64,000 nucleotides of DNA from Brenneria izadpanahii (GTDB lineage Bacteria > Pseudomonadota > Gammaproteobacteria > Enterobacterales > Enterobacteriaceae), in assembly GCF_017569925.1 (NCBI RefSeq), contig NZ_CP050854.1:4898001-4962000 (forward strand), in the 5' to 3' direction. Every line of letters starts with the position of its first letter. The stretch's first letter is position 1. Both the position numbers and the translations under genes were made by a program. Positions 10,655 through 19,776 of this stretch are shown one piece after another. A model generated the notes under the pieces. It saw only the letters and a program-made list of their open reading frames with translations, did no database searches and was not told the DNA's origin.

Positions 10655-10942
10655 ATGCAGCTCAACATTACCGGACATCATATCGAAATTACCGAACCTC
10701 TACGCGATTTCGTGAATACAAAATTTGCCAAGCTGGAGCAATTTTTTGACCGCATTAATCAGGTCAATGTGATACTTAAAGTGGAGAAAGTGCAAAAAAT
10801 CGCCGACGCCACGCTTCACGTTAATGGCGGAGAGCTGCATGCGACATCGGAAGCGGAAGATATGTACGCCGCTATCGATTTGTTGATCGATAAACTGGCC
10901 CGGCAGTTGACCAAGCATAAAGACAAGCTCAAACAGCACTGA
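10655..10942 (+). CDS. hpf: Ribosome hibernation promoting factor HPF (short form)
   Basis: Binds the 30S decoding region and promotes 100S ribosome dimers in stationary phase. At 95 residues it is the short gammaproteobacterial form lacking the C-terminal dimerisation domain. MQLNITGHHIEITEPLRDFV and the basic C-terminus are diagnostic. It follows rpoN by 22 bp. Confidence 0.97.
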   Translation: MQLNITGHHIEITEPLRDFVNTKFAKLEQFFDRINQVNVILKVEKVQKIADATLHVNGGELHATSEAEDMYAAIDLLIDKLARQLTKHKDKLKQH

Positions 10943-10948
10943 TTTTCC

Positions 10949-11002
10949 TCTCTGGTCATTTAGCCAGAGAACAGACCTGGCCCATAAAACCTATGGGCCA
11001 GG
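10949..11002 (+). terminator. Two tandem hairpins between hpf and ptsN
   Basis: The first hairpin pairs TCTCTGG (10949-10955) with CCAGAGA (10964-10970). The second pairs CCTGGCCCATA (10976-10986) with TATGGGCCAGG (10992-11002), 11 perfect pairs around a 5-nt loop. No U-tract follows the second stem, so simple intrinsic termination is doubtful. They could tune ptsN expression or mark an RNA-processing site. Confidence 0.55.
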
Positions 11003-11043
11003 CTCATCGGAAGTGAATGAACGTGTCGTCAAGTGAATATAAA

Positions 11044-11517
11044 ATGAACAACGATCCCATATTGCAACTCAGCACCGTGTTACGCCCCGAGTGCACCCGA
11101 AGCGCCGTCCATTGCCAAAGCAAGAAACGAGCATTGGAAATCATTAGCGAGCTGGCCGCCAAACAGCTTAATCTGTCCTCTCAGATTATCTTTGACGCCC
11201 TGCTCGTTCGTGAACGCATGGGCAGCACCGGTATCGGAAATGGCATCGCCATCCCTCATGGTAAACTTGAAGGGGAGGATGTCCTGGGGGCAATCGGGGT
11301 ATTTATCCAGTTGGAGCAGCCTGTCGCGTTCGATGCCGTCGATAACCAACCCGTTGATTTACTTTTTGCCTTGCTGGTTCCCGCAGAACAATGTAAAACC
11401 CATTTACATACGCTTTCGCTGGTCGCCAAACGATTGGCCGATAAAACCGTTTGCCGACGTCTGCGCGCCGCGCAAAGTGATGAAGAGTTGTATCAGATTA
11501 TGACGGAAGCCGGTTAA
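11044..11517 (+). CDS. ptsN: Nitrogen PTS EIIA component
   Basis: EIIA-Ntr takes phosphate from NPr and regulates potassium transport and other targets. The start at 11044 gives MNNDPILQLSTVLRPECTRS, which matches the E. coli N-terminus (157 residues). A start at 11017 has a GGAAG stretch only 3 nt upstream and would add nine residues; which is used is uncertain. The phosphorylated His72 lies in IAIPHGKL. Its phosphodonor NPr is encoded two genes downstream. Confidence 0.95.
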   Translation: MNNDPILQLSTVLRPECTRSAVHCQSKKRALEIISELAAKQLNLSSQIIFDALLVRERMGSTGIGNGIAIPHGKLEGEDVLGAIGVFIQLEQPVAFDAVDNQPVDLLFALLVPAEQCKTHLHTLSLVAKRLADKTVCRRLRAAQSDEELYQIMTEAG

Positions 11518-11668
11518 ATCAGGTGATGATACCGGCGATAAAGGGCGGCATAGTCTGCAATAAGCGTGCGCTGTATTCTCGAAAACAGTGGTATTCTCGA
11601 AGGCATTGCATTATCGAAAACAGGGGCAGCGATAGTTCGCCATCACGTTGCCAGGGGGGAGTCGCCAG

Positions 11669-12520
11669 ATGGTGCTGATGATCGTCAGTGGTCGCTCAGG
11701 CTCAGGGAAATCCGTAGCCCTGCGAGCGCTGGAAGATATGGGATTCTACTGCGTAGATAACCTTCCTGTGGTTTTACTGCCGGAGTTAGCTAATACGTTG
11801 GCCGCGCGGAATATCTCTGCGGCGGTCAGCATTGACGTGCGCAATATGCCGGAATCGCCGGAAATATTCGAGCACGCCATGGCGCAACTGCCGCAAAGCT
11901 TTTCGCCACAGTTGCTGTTCCTCGACGCCGATCGCAATACGCTGATCCGCCGTTACAGCGATACCCGCCGCCTGCACCCGCTGTCCAGCAAGAATTTGTC
12001 GCTGGAAAGCGCCATCGATGAAGAAAACGATCTGCTGGAACCGCTGCGATCGCGCGCCGATCTGATCATCGACACCTCGGAAATGTCGGTGCATGAACTG
12101 GCGGAAATGCTGCGTACCCGTCTGCTCGGCAAACGGGAACGTGAACTGACGATGGTTTTTGAATCCTTCGGCTACAAGCATGGCATTCCGATCGACGCCG
12201 ATTATGTATTTGATGTCCGCTTTCTGCCCAATCCCCACTGGGATCCGAAATTACGTCCGATGACCGGTTTGGATAAACCCGTCGCCGCCTTCCTCGACCG
12301 GCATACCGAAGTACATAATTTTATCTATCAGACCCGCAGCTACCTGGAACTGTGGCTGCCCATGCTGGAAACCAATAACCGCAGCTATCTGACCGTGGCG
12401 ATTGGCTGTACCGGCGGCAAACACCGTTCCGTTTATGTTGCGGAACAGCTGGCTGATTATTTCCGTTCGCGCGGTAAAAATGTACAGTCCCGCCACCGCA
12501 CGCTGGAAAAACGTAAATAA
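11669..12520 (+). CDS. rapZ: RNase adapter RapZ
   Basis: RapZ binds the GlmY/GlmZ small RNAs and presents GlmZ to RNase E, controlling glucosamine 6-phosphate synthase. The P-loop GRSGSGKS is at residues 8-15, and the C-terminal RNA-binding basic segment [10 protein letters not shown] is intact. The chosen start (MVLMIVSG, 283 residues) has a GGGGGAG ribosome site 7 nt upstream and matches E. coli; a start 21 bp upstream is possible but unsupported. It ends 2 bp before npr. Confidence 0.97.
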   Translation: MVLMIVSGRSGSGKSVALRALEDMGFYCVDNLPVVLLPELANTLAARNISAAVSIDVRNMPESPEIFEHAMAQLPQSFSPQLLFLDADRNTLIRRYSDTRRLHPLSSKNLSLESAIDEENDLLEPLRSRADLIIDTSEMSVHELAEMLRTRLLGKRERELTMVFESFGYKHGIPIDADYVFDVRFLPNPHWDPKLRPMTGLDKPVAAFLDRHTEVHNFIYQTRSYLELWLPMLETNNRSYLTVAIGCTGGKHRSVYVAEQLADYFRSRGKNVQSRHRTLEKRK

Positions 12521-12522
12521 TC

Positions 12523-12795
12523 ATGACCGTCAGGCAATCCGTTGAAATCAAAAACAAGCTGGGTATGCATGCCCGTCCCGCCATGCAACTGTTTGAACTG
12601 GTGCAAAGTTTTGACGCTGAAGTGATATTGCGTAATGACAGCGGCACCGAAGCGGAGGCCAGCAGCGTGATTGCCATGCTGATGCTGGACTCGGCCAAAG
12701 GCCGCGTTATCGAAGTGGAGGCCAGCGGCCCGGATGAGGCTAAAGCGCTGGCCGCCGTTGTTGATCTTTTCGAAGCCGGATTTAACGAAGAGTAA
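12523..12795 (+). CDS. npr: Nitrogen PTS phosphocarrier NPr
   Basis: An HPr-like carrier of the nitrogen PTS, between PtsP and PtsN. The 90-residue protein has the phosphorylation motif GMHARPA with His16 and a conserved Ser in the SSVIAMLML segment. It is directly coupled to rapZ (2-bp gap) and faces convergent pmbA. Confidence 0.97.
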   Translation: MTVRQSVEIKNKLGMHARPAMQLFELVQSFDAEVILRNDSGTEAEASSVIAMLMLDSAKGRVIEVEASGPDEAKALAAVVDLFEAGFNEE

Positions 12796-12834
12796 CGCGC
12801 CGCATCATCCGGCCCCATAACCGCCGGGGCGGCC

Positions 12835-14175
12835 TCACTCTCCCGCAATCTTCATTTCAGGCAGCAGCACCGAGCCGCATTGAATATTGCTGCGCGTTTC
12901 GGTGTCATTCCCTACCGTCACGATGTTGCGCAGCATCTCTTTCAGATTACCCGCGATGGTAATTTCACTCACCGGATACTGAATTTCGCCATTTTCGACC
13001 CAGAACCCGGAAGCCCCGCGGGAATAGTCCCCGGTCACGCCGCTCACGCCCTGGCCCATCAGCTCGGTAACCAGCAGCCCTTTCCCCATCTGTTTCAGCA
13101 GGCCGTTAAAATCCAGCCCCTGCCCGGCAATACGCCAGTTATGAATACCGCCGGCGTGTCCCGTGCTCTTCATACCCAGCTTGCGGGCCGCGTAGCTGGT
13201 CAGCAGCCAGGTTTGCAGTACGCCGTCTTTCACAATGTCACGCCGGCTGGTGCGTACCCCTTCGCTGTCAAACGGCGTGGACGCCAGCCCTTTGCGCAGA
13301 TGCGGCAATTCTTCTATCGTCAGCCACTCGGGCAGGATTTGCTGCCCCAGCTTATCCAACAGGAAGGTTGATTTACGGTACACGCTGCTGCCGCTGATCG
13401 CCCCGACCAGATGGCCGAACAGTCCGGTTGCCACTTCGGCGGCAAACAGAACCGGCGCCTGCATGGTCGGCAGCTTGCGCGGGGACAGGCGGGACAGCGT
13501 GCGGCGCGCGCACTCTTCCCCAACCCACTCCGGGGTGCGCAACTCGTCCAGCGATCGGCCGATGGTGTAGGCGTAGTCGCGCTCCATATCGCCATTCACT
13601 TCCGCGATCACGCAGCTGGACATGGAGTGACGGCTGGAACAATAGCTTTGCAGCATACCGTGGCTATTGCCAAAAACCTTAATGCCATAATGGCTGTTAA
13701 AGCTGCCGCCTTCGGTATTGGTGATGCGCTTATCCGCTTTCAGCGCGGCCTGTTCAGCGCGGGCCGCCAGTTCGATGCCGCGTTCCGCATCCAGCTCCGA
13801 CGGATGAAACAGATCCAGATCCGGCGCATCAAACGCCAGCAGATCTTTATCCGCCGGGCCGGCGTACGGATCGACGGAAGTGTAGCGGGCGATATCCAAC
13901 GCGGCCCGCACGGTACGGGCTATCGCATCGGGACTAAGGTCGGTCGACGATGCGCTGCCTTTACGCTGCTGGTGGTACACCGTAATCCCCAGCGCGCCGT
14001 CACTGTTAAATTCAACGTTTTCAACTTCACCATAGCGGGTGCTAACGCCAATCCCTGTCGTTTTCGACACCGCGACTTCCGCCGCATCGGAACCCGCCCG
14101 CGCCAGCTCCAGAGCCTGAGCAACCGCCTGTTCCAGCGCTTTACGCTGTTGTGCAACCTGAGTGATTATTGTCAT
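12835..14175 (-). CDS. pmbA: Metalloprotease TldE subunit PmbA
   Basis: With TldD it forms the heterodimeric TldD/E protease that matures microcin B17 and degrades CcdA; TldE itself lacks the metal site. The protein start at 14175 ([18 protein letters not shown]) gives 446 residues and fits the E. coli length. Most of the sequence is near-identical to PmbA, for example [20 protein letters not shown]. The partner gene tldD lies only 5.6 kb away at 19777-21222, whereas in E. coli the two are distant. Confidence 0.96.
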   Translation of the reverse strand: MTIITQVAQQRKALEQAVAQALELARAGSDAAEVAVSKTTGIGVSTRYGEVENVEFNSDGALGITVYHQQRKGSASSTDLSPDAIARTVRAALDIARYTSVDPYAGPADKDLLAFDAPDLDLFHPSELDAERGIELAARAEQAALKADKRITNTEGGSFNSHYGIKVFGNSHGMLQSYCSSRHSMSSCVIAEVNGDMERDYAYTIGRSLDELRTPEWVGEECARRTLSRLSPRKLPTMQAPVLFAAEVATGLFGHLVGAISGSSVYRKSTFLLDKLGQQILPEWLTIEELPHLRKGLASTPFDSEGVRTSRRDIVKDGVLQTWLLTSYAARKLGMKSTGHAGGIHNWRIAGQGLDFNGLLKQMGKGLLVTELMGQGVSGVTGDYSRGASGFWVENGEIQYPVSEITIAGNLKEMLRNIVTVGNDTETRSNIQCGSVLLPEMKIAGE

Positions 14176-14479
14176 CGTCCTGCCATAATGAATGAGAAAA
14201 CCGAAACCAATATATACCTGCAACTTGAAAGATGAAGGGTATAAAAGGGTGTAGCATAGTGCTTCTAAGTCTAACAGGATCTTTAGACAATTTCGCACAA
14301 AGCCCAAACCTGTTAGGATCGGTCTCTTTTTTATAACAGACGCCTTGCCTGACCCGCTGAAAGCCGCCGCTGCGGCGTTAAATTAATGGAAGGCATTCCC
14401 TTCTCCCTGGCGGCTAACGCTTCGCGTTGTTAAAGACGCTTCCGGCGTTTTTTTATTCTGGAATTTTTAAGGATCCACC
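14176..14479. promoter_or_regulatory. Divergent pmbA / darP region with inverted repeats
   Basis: A 304-bp gap. CTAACAGG (14271-14278) and CCTGTTAG (14309-14316) form a perfect inverted repeat with a 30-bp spacer. Nearer darP, AACGC TTC GCGTT (14416-14428) and a short GC stem followed by seven T residues (14436-14454) resemble a weak intrinsic terminator, placed just before the darP ribosome site. That could be an attenuator or the end of an unannotated small transcript. No coding sequence is supported. Confidence 0.45.
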
Positions 14480-15028
14480 ATGAACAAGAAACCCGAAGAC
14501 TGGCTTGATGAAGTCCCGGACAATAACGAAGACGACGATGATGAAATTATCTGGGTCAGCAAGAGCGAGATAAAACGTGATGCCGAAGCGTTGAAAGAGC
14601 TTGGGGCGGAACTGGTTGATTTGGGTAAAAACGCATTAGAACGGATTCCGTTGGATGACGATCTGCGCGCGGCGGTCGAACTGGCGCAGCGCATCAAGAA
14701 AGAGGGACGCCGCCGCCAGTTACAGCTGATTGGCAAAATGCTGCGCGCGCGCGATCCGGAACCCATTCAGACCGCGCTGGATAAACTGAGAAACCGCCAT
14801 AATCAGCAGGTGGTGCTTTTCCATAAACTGGAACAGTTGCGCGATCGTCTGATGGCCGAAGGGGACGATGCGATCCCCGACGTTCTGGCGCTCTATCCCC
14901 ATGCGGATCGTCAGCAGTTACGCTCGTTGGTCCGTAACGCGCAAAAGGAAAAAGCGGCCAATAAACCGCCCAAATCCATGCGCCAGATCTTTCAGTATCT
15001 GCGTGAGCTGGCGGAAGCCAGCGAATGA
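14480..15028 (+). CDS. darP: Ribosome biogenesis factor DarP (YjgA, DUF615)
   Basis: DarP associates with late 50S precursors and aids peptidyl-transferase centre maturation. The 182-residue protein is acidic at the N-terminus ([20 protein letters not shown]) and mostly helical and basic afterwards, as expected for the family. AAGGA lies upstream of the ATG. It pairs with pmbA as in E. coli, where yjgA and pmbA are divergent neighbours. Confidence 0.95.
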   Translation: MNKKPEDWLDEVPDNNEDDDDEIIWVSKSEIKRDAEALKELGAELVDLGKNALERIPLDDDLRAAVELAQRIKKEGRRRQLQLIGKMLRARDPEPIQTALDKLRNRHNQQVVLFHKLEQLRDRLMAEGDDAIPDVLALYPHADRQQLRSLVRNAQKEKAANKPPKSMRQIFQYLRELAEASE

Positions 15029-15059
15029 TAAAGTAAGTAAAGGCGAGCCCCGGAAATGG

Positions 15060-15121
15060 GGCGACGCCGCCGGCCCTGAAGCCCCTCCCCGCGGCCGGAC
15101 TCACCGGCTAGCCGGCCCGTA
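15060..15121. repeat. GC-rich REP-like segment after darP
   Basis: Between the convergent darP and EAL genes. It contains CCTCCCCGCGGCCGG and CACCGGCTAGCCGGCCCGT. The second block resembles 953-969 in the mlaB-ibaG gap (about 14 of 17 bases). It has local dyad symmetry (CCGGCTAGCCGG is a perfect 12-bp palindrome at 15104-15115). It overlaps the 3' end of the gene at 15101. It may serve as a transcription stop for either side. Confidence 0.4.
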
Positions 15122-17314
15122 ATGACTGCACCAGGCTTCCAGTTGCTCCGGAGGCAGCGGCCGGGAAAATAAAAAGCCCTGAGCCAGCTCATAACCTTGC
15201 TGCGTCAGTATTTCACGCTGCCTTTCATTTTCCACGCCTTCCGCCACGATGCATAAATTGAGTTTATCGCAAATATGGGTGACGGCATCGGTAAGCACGC
15301 GGTTTTTATGATGGCATTCAATGTCATGTACGAAACTTTGGTCAAGTTTCAGTTCATCGAAATTGATACGGTTAAGATAGCTTAAGCTGGCAAAACCGGT
15401 GCCGAAATCATCCATAGACAACTTAATCCCTAACTCACGCACCTTATTGAGGATATTCATGATATCGGCATTGGCGTCCAGAATGACCTCCTCGGTGATT
15501 TCAATGGTCAGATTGTCCGGCGGCAGCGACAGTTGCGATAACATGCGGGAGATCAACGCCGGCAGCTTAGGATTGTGAAAATTGGTGGGCGACAGATTAA
15601 TCGATACCGTCGGTACGTTCACGCCTCGCTGGTGCCAGTCGGCAAGCTGCCGGCAAGCCTCCTGGATAACCCACTCCCCCAGCTTGTCCATCAGGCCGCA
15701 CTCTTCAGCCAGAGGAATGAATCGGATCGGGGAGATTTCGCCGAACTCCGGGTGAAACCAGCGGGAGAGCGCCTCAACGCCATGGATCTCACCGTTCTTC
15801 AGGCTGATCTGCGGTTGATAATAGAGTTGCAAAGAGGAGTCTTCGAGGGCTTTTCTCAGCGCGCTTTCCAGCGTTAAACGCCTTCTGGCGATCTCATTCA
15901 TCTCTTTATTAAAAAAGCCCAGGCGTCCTCGCAGATGGTACTTTGCCTGATGCAAGGCGATATCCGCCCCCTGAATCAATGTTCCCATATCATGGCTGTT
16001 ATCCGGATAAAAACTGATGCCCATGGTGACGGAAGGGGTCACCATAACTCCGTTGATGGGAACCGGTTTTAACAAAACCGACAGCAGGCGTTCGGCCTTC
16101 GCCGTGGCATCCCGCACATCGGCGACGTTCAACAACATGGCAAACTCATCGACAGAAAGTTTGCCGACCAGATCGGCCGCGCCGCATTGCCGGCGCAAAC
16201 ATTCCGCGATATGGCAGAGCAATGTATCGCCCGCCGCCACGCCCAGAGAGCTGTTGACCTGCTTGAAACGATCCAGGCCGATCATCAACACTGCTAAAGA
16301 GTGGCCTCGGCGCGCGGCGTTGATCACGGCGTTATCCGCACTGGCACGGAACAGATTACGATTCGGCAAGCCGGTTAACGGATCAAAAAAAGCCAGCAGC
16401 CGGATCTTTTCACTGGACTCATCCCGTTCTATCGCCAATGCGCAAAGCCCGGTACTGAGCATAACCAGATCCTGATGAAATTTGCTGGGCCCGCGCGCCT
16501 GGCGAAAATAGAACGAAAGCGTGCCGATGACCTTATGCTGGCTTGAAAAAATAGGGCTGGACCAGCAGGCGGCCAATCCGAGAGGCAATACCAGATCGCT
16601 ACATTCCGCCCACAATGGATTGTTGGCGATATCGCAGACCATCACGGGGACGCCCAACCAGGCTGCGGTGCCGCAGGATCCGGCCTTAGGCCCGATGGAG
16701 ATGCCGTCTAACTTCTGACTGTAAGAGGCGGGCAATCGCGGCGACGCCAGCGGCCGCAGACAGCCATGATCATCCACGCGCGACACACTGCATATTACTT
16801 CAGGAGCGATGCTTTCTATCTCCAGGCAGAGGCGTTCCATAACCTCTTCCAACGGTCTGTCGCGGGCGAGCGCCTCCAATACCGGAAATTGCAGCACCTC
16901 ATACATTTTGGTTGCGGTAATCTCAGTAAATACGCTGACGGCGTACATAACATTATTACGCTCATCATAAAAATGATTGAGCACAATAGAGCACCATAAG
17001 GGATAGCCGGACTTATGATAAACGCGGGTTTCAACGCGATAGCGATGGTTGACCGCCCGGAATTCATCTTTATCCGGCTGACAGCCGAACTCAGTCTCGC
17101 ACCGGATAAGCTGTTCTGGCTCATGGCCTGACGCCTCCTGCCGGCTATAACCGAAAAGCTGCGTAAAACCGTCGTTTACGAAAGTGATTCGCCGCCGGCC
17201 GTCCACATAACGCGCAATAAGTATCGCACTGTCACTACCGTTGACGGCGGCTGCCAATAGCCATTCCTCAATCGATTCTGTAACAGCCCCCGCCTTTAAA
17301 GGGTGACTTTTCAT
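15101..17314 (-). CDS. PAS-GAF-GGDEF-EAL protein, probable c-di-GMP phosphodiesterase
   Basis: A 737-residue cytoplasmic signalling protein with no membrane helices. Order: PAS (about 25-140), GAF (about 150-296, with GSCGTAAW), GGDEF-like (about 305-465) and EAL (about 478-730). The GGDEF signature is degraded to SVDEF (residues 387-391), so cyclase activity is unlikely, though GTP binding may remain. The EAL domain looks active: EAL at 514-516, the SINLSPTNF strand, EITEE and DDFGTG are all intact. The architecture resembles E. coli DosP with one PAS fewer. It ends in the same strand order as the chemoreceptor gene upstream, 115 bp away. The signal sensed by PAS or GAF is not identifiable. 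Confidence 0.85.
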   Translation of the reverse strand: MKSHPLKAGAVTESIEEWLLAAAVNGSDSAILIARYVDGRRRITFVNDGFTQLFGYSRQEASGHEPEQLIRCETEFGCQPDKDEFRAVNHRYRVETRVYHKSGYPLWCSIVLNHFYDERNNVMYAVSVFTEITATKMYEVLQFPVLEALARDRPLEEVMERLCLEIESIAPEVICSVSRVDDHGCLRPLASPRLPASYSQKLDGISIGPKAGSCGTAAWLGVPVMVCDIANNPLWAECSDLVLPLGLAACWSSPIFSSQHKVIGTLSFYFRQARGPSKFHQDLVMLSTGLCALAIERDESSEKIRLLAFFDPLTGLPNRNLFRASADNAVINAARRGHSLAVLMIGLDRFKQVNSSLGVAAGDTLLCHIAECLRRQCGAADLVGKLSVDEFAMLLNVADVRDATAKAERLLSVLLKPVPINGVMVTPSVTMGISFYPDNSHDMGTLIQGADIALHQAKYHLRGRLGFFNKEMNEIARRRLTLESALRKALEDSSLQLYYQPQISLKNGEIHGVEALSRWFHPEFGEISPIRFIPLAEECGLMDKLGEWVIQEACRQLADWHQRGVNVPTVSINLSPTNFHNPKLPALISRMLSQLSLPPDNLTIEITEEVILDANADIMNILNKVRELGIKLSMDDFGTGFASLSYLNRINFDELKLDQSFVHDIECHHKNRVLTDAVTHICDKLNLCIVAEGVENERQREILTQQGYELAQGFLFSRPLPPEQLEAWCSHYGPASR

Positions 17315-17429
17315 ACAATTACCTTTTCATTAAACAGAACCATCATCGCTATTGCGCACCCGCGCCGGGAAACGGTAGCGGCCCGGCGCGGCTCAACGTC
17401 AGCAGTAAATCTCTTTTACCGGCTAACCG

Positions 17430-19037
17430 TCATTCATCCTTTCCCGATAAGGATGCCGTCAGTTGGGCATCAGCATCGTTACCCCTTCCAGATAAGGTGA
17501 ATACGCGCATTGACGCTTCCAATAAATCCGCCTGCTCGGCCAGCGAGTTGGTGGCGGATGAAGCCTCTTCAACCAACGCGGCGTTTTGCTGTGCGACCTG
17601 TTCTAACTGCGTTACCGCAACATTGACCTGCTCAATCCCCTGGCTCTGTTCTTCCGAAGCTAATGAAATGGCGGAAACCAGCTCCTTCACTTTATTGACT
17701 TCGGCCAACAGTGTTTCCATATCGTTGCCGGACGCCGTTGCCAATGCGGAGCCCTGATGTACCCTATTACCGGCATCTTCAATTAACTCTTTGATTTCTT
17801 TAGCTGACGAGGCGCTACGTTGCGCCAGATTACGCACCTCGGAAGCCACCACGGCAAAGCCTTTCCCGGCCTCGCCGGCCCTGGCTGCTTCAACTGCCGC
17901 ATTCAGCGCCAGGATGTTGGTTTGGAAAGCGATGGAATCGATAACGCCGATAATGTTGGAGATCTTCTCCGAACTTTCGGAAATATCGTTCATCCGCTTA
18001 ACAATATTGGTGATGTTGTCGCCGTTCTTTTGCGCTAATACCGCCATGCCTTCGGCCATTCCGGTCACCTGCCGGGTATTCTCCGTATTCTGTTTCACCG
18101 ATGAAGTCAGCTCTTCCATACTGGCGGCCGTTTGCTCAATCGATGCCGCCTGCTCTTCCGTTCGGGATGATAAATCCTGATTGCCGGCAGACATCTGACG
18201 GGAGCCGACAGAAATCACCTCGGAAGATTCCCTAACGTCGGAAACAATGACTTTCAATGACTGCTTCATATCTTCCAATGAGGTTAATAATCCCCCCATT
18301 TCCGTTTTAGGCTGGCGCGGAATATCAACTGACAGATCGCCTTTGGCAATCAGGCTGAAGAAATGCTTGGCCTCGTTGATCGGGGTGAAAACAATCGCGC
18401 TCATCAAAATTTTTGATATTATAATCAATGCAATAGTTAAAATAATGGCGGCAATCACCACGCCTACGTTGATGTTATAGGTGCCGACGGAATGTTCGAT
18501 TTCCTGATCGCCCAATGCGCTAGCGAAAGTAGAAAACTCTTTAATACTTTTCTGCAGCGCCTCACCCTTTTTCGAAACCGTTGTGGTTATCATCTGGTAA
18601 AAAAGATCTAAATTACCCGCATCCAGAGCCTGTTTTGCAGGAACGACGCCCTCTTTTATATAGGCGTCGTAGGCCTTCTCAATGTTAAGACGCAGCTGCC
18701 GCCCCTGCTCCGTCACCGGGACAATACTCCGCAGCTCCTCCATATTTTTATTAGCTGAATTTAAGTAACCGTTCGCTTTCGCCTCCATGGCATCGGTATT
18801 TTTTCCATCTTCCTTGGCCACAGCCAAATTATAAAATACGATCCTGCCGCTTAATAAGTCGGCATATAAAGCATGGAGTGGATTGAGCTGATCCCCTTCA
18901 ATTCTGTCTATGGTATACAAAGCATTATTACTTTTCGTCAGCGCATTGATACTAAAAACGCCGATGCCGATAAGCAAAAGACTGAACACCCCTATAATTA
19001 TAGTCAGACCTAGACTTATTTTTATTTTCTTAAACAT
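17430..19037 (-). CDS. Methyl-accepting chemotaxis protein
   Basis: A transmembrane chemoreceptor of 535 residues. TM1 spans about residues 8-31. A four-helix periplasmic ligand domain follows (about 32-188), then TM2 (about 190-211), HAMP, and a long signalling coiled coil whose tip contains [21 protein letters not shown]. It ends ASLSGKDE and has no NWETF-type CheR/CheB docking pentapeptide, so methylation would need help from other receptors. The start at 19037 has GGAGGT 4 nt upstream; a TTG 12 bp earlier lies inside that ribosome site. The ligand is unknown. The gap upstream is long and AT-rich. Confidence 0.9.
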   Translation of the reverse strand: MFKKIKISLGLTIIIGVFSLLLIGIGVFSINALTKSNNALYTIDRIEGDQLNPLHALYADLLSGRIVFYNLAVAKEDGKNTDAMEAKANGYLNSANKNMEELRSIVPVTEQGRQLRLNIEKAYDAYIKEGVVPAKQALDAGNLDLFYQMITTTVSKKGEALQKSIKEFSTFASALGDQEIEHSVGTYNINVGVVIAAIILTIALIIISKILMSAIVFTPINEAKHFFSLIAKGDLSVDIPRQPKTEMGGLLTSLEDMKQSLKVIVSDVRESSEVISVGSRQMSAGNQDLSSRTEEQAASIEQTAASMEELTSSVKQNTENTRQVTGMAEGMAVLAQKNGDNITNIVKRMNDISESSEKISNIIGVIDSIAFQTNILALNAAVEAARAGEAGKGFAVVASEVRNLAQRSASSAKEIKELIEDAGNRVHQGSALATASGNDMETLLAEVNKVKELVSAISLASEEQSQGIEQVNVAVTQLEQVAQQNAALVEEASSATNSLAEQADLLEASMRVFTLSGRGNDADAQLTASLSGKDE

Positions 19038-19713
19038 CGTCACCTCCAAAAAATATTAACAACGGTGACTATCGTCCTGATTAGATAAAGCTTTATCACA
19101 AAAACTTTATTTAAAATAATCAACTAACACAAAATAAAAACCAAGCTAATAACTCCAAATAACATATAGATACTAGAACTATGCTCCGCAAAAATATCAT
19201 TTTGCTCCGCAATAATCCCGCAGCAAAACAGTTAACATCTCATTTATTTTATCGGGGGAGATTTAAATGATTTACCTCATTAATCCTTCAATAAAAAATC
19301 ATACACTCGCGCCAAAAAAATCGGCCACAAAAACACTAATCAACTGATTTTATTTAATTTACTAGAAATCATCATTGCTGTGAAAATAAGCTAAACGCGT
19401 AAGCAAGCGTTATCGTTCGCTGGCGGACGCGAATATTCATAAAGTATTCATGACAGAAAATTCACTTGGATATCGCTACCAAAATAATTTTAATTCAACC
19501 AAAGTAAATAGTTATCAAATCACCAATCAAAAGTATTCTTAAAAAGTAAGAATAACCCAGCGTTATCGGCGCACAGATGCCAATACATACAGTGATAAAA
19601 TATAATGTTCACAAAAAAATAATACCGGAAAGAAAAAATATCCTCGCAATAAAAAACCTTGGTTATTAAGAAAATAATCTTATTTATCAAGATACCAGAA
19701 TATAATTTAAATA
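19038..19713. other. AT-rich 676-bp gap upstream of the chemoreceptor gene
   Basis: Strikingly AT-rich against its neighbours and without a convincing gene. It contains TGCTCCGCAA twice, at 19182-19191 and 19203-19212, exactly 21 bp apart, about 145-175 bp upstream of the chemoreceptor start. A 78-residue frame at 19520-19756 on the minus strand overlaps the tldD terminator and looks non-coding. I found no sigma-28 promoter with the right spacing. Confidence 0.5.
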
Positions 19714-19746
19714 ATAAAAAAGCGCCAGCCGATTGCGGCGGACGCT
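19714..19746 (-). terminator. Intrinsic terminator of tldD
   Basis: Read on the minus strand, an 11-bp stem (one mismatch, one G-U) around a CAAT loop occupies 19721-19746 and is followed by TTTTTTATT. It lies 31 bp beyond the tldD stop codon and is a textbook rho-independent terminator. Confidence 0.9.
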
Positions 19747-19776
19747 CTTTTGGCAAATGCCGTCGGCAATATCAGC

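Noticed and set aside
13411..14235. 274-residue plus-strand frame opposite pmbA
   Set aside because: It is the antisense of a well supported gene.
19038..19200. Sigma-28 promoter for the chemoreceptor, suggested by AAACTTTA at 19102-19109 read in reverse
   Set aside because: The expected GCCGATAA-type -10 is missing at the 11-bp spacing.
19520..19756. 78-residue minus-strand frame
   Set aside because: It overlaps the tldD terminator, is AT-rich and has no recognisable features.
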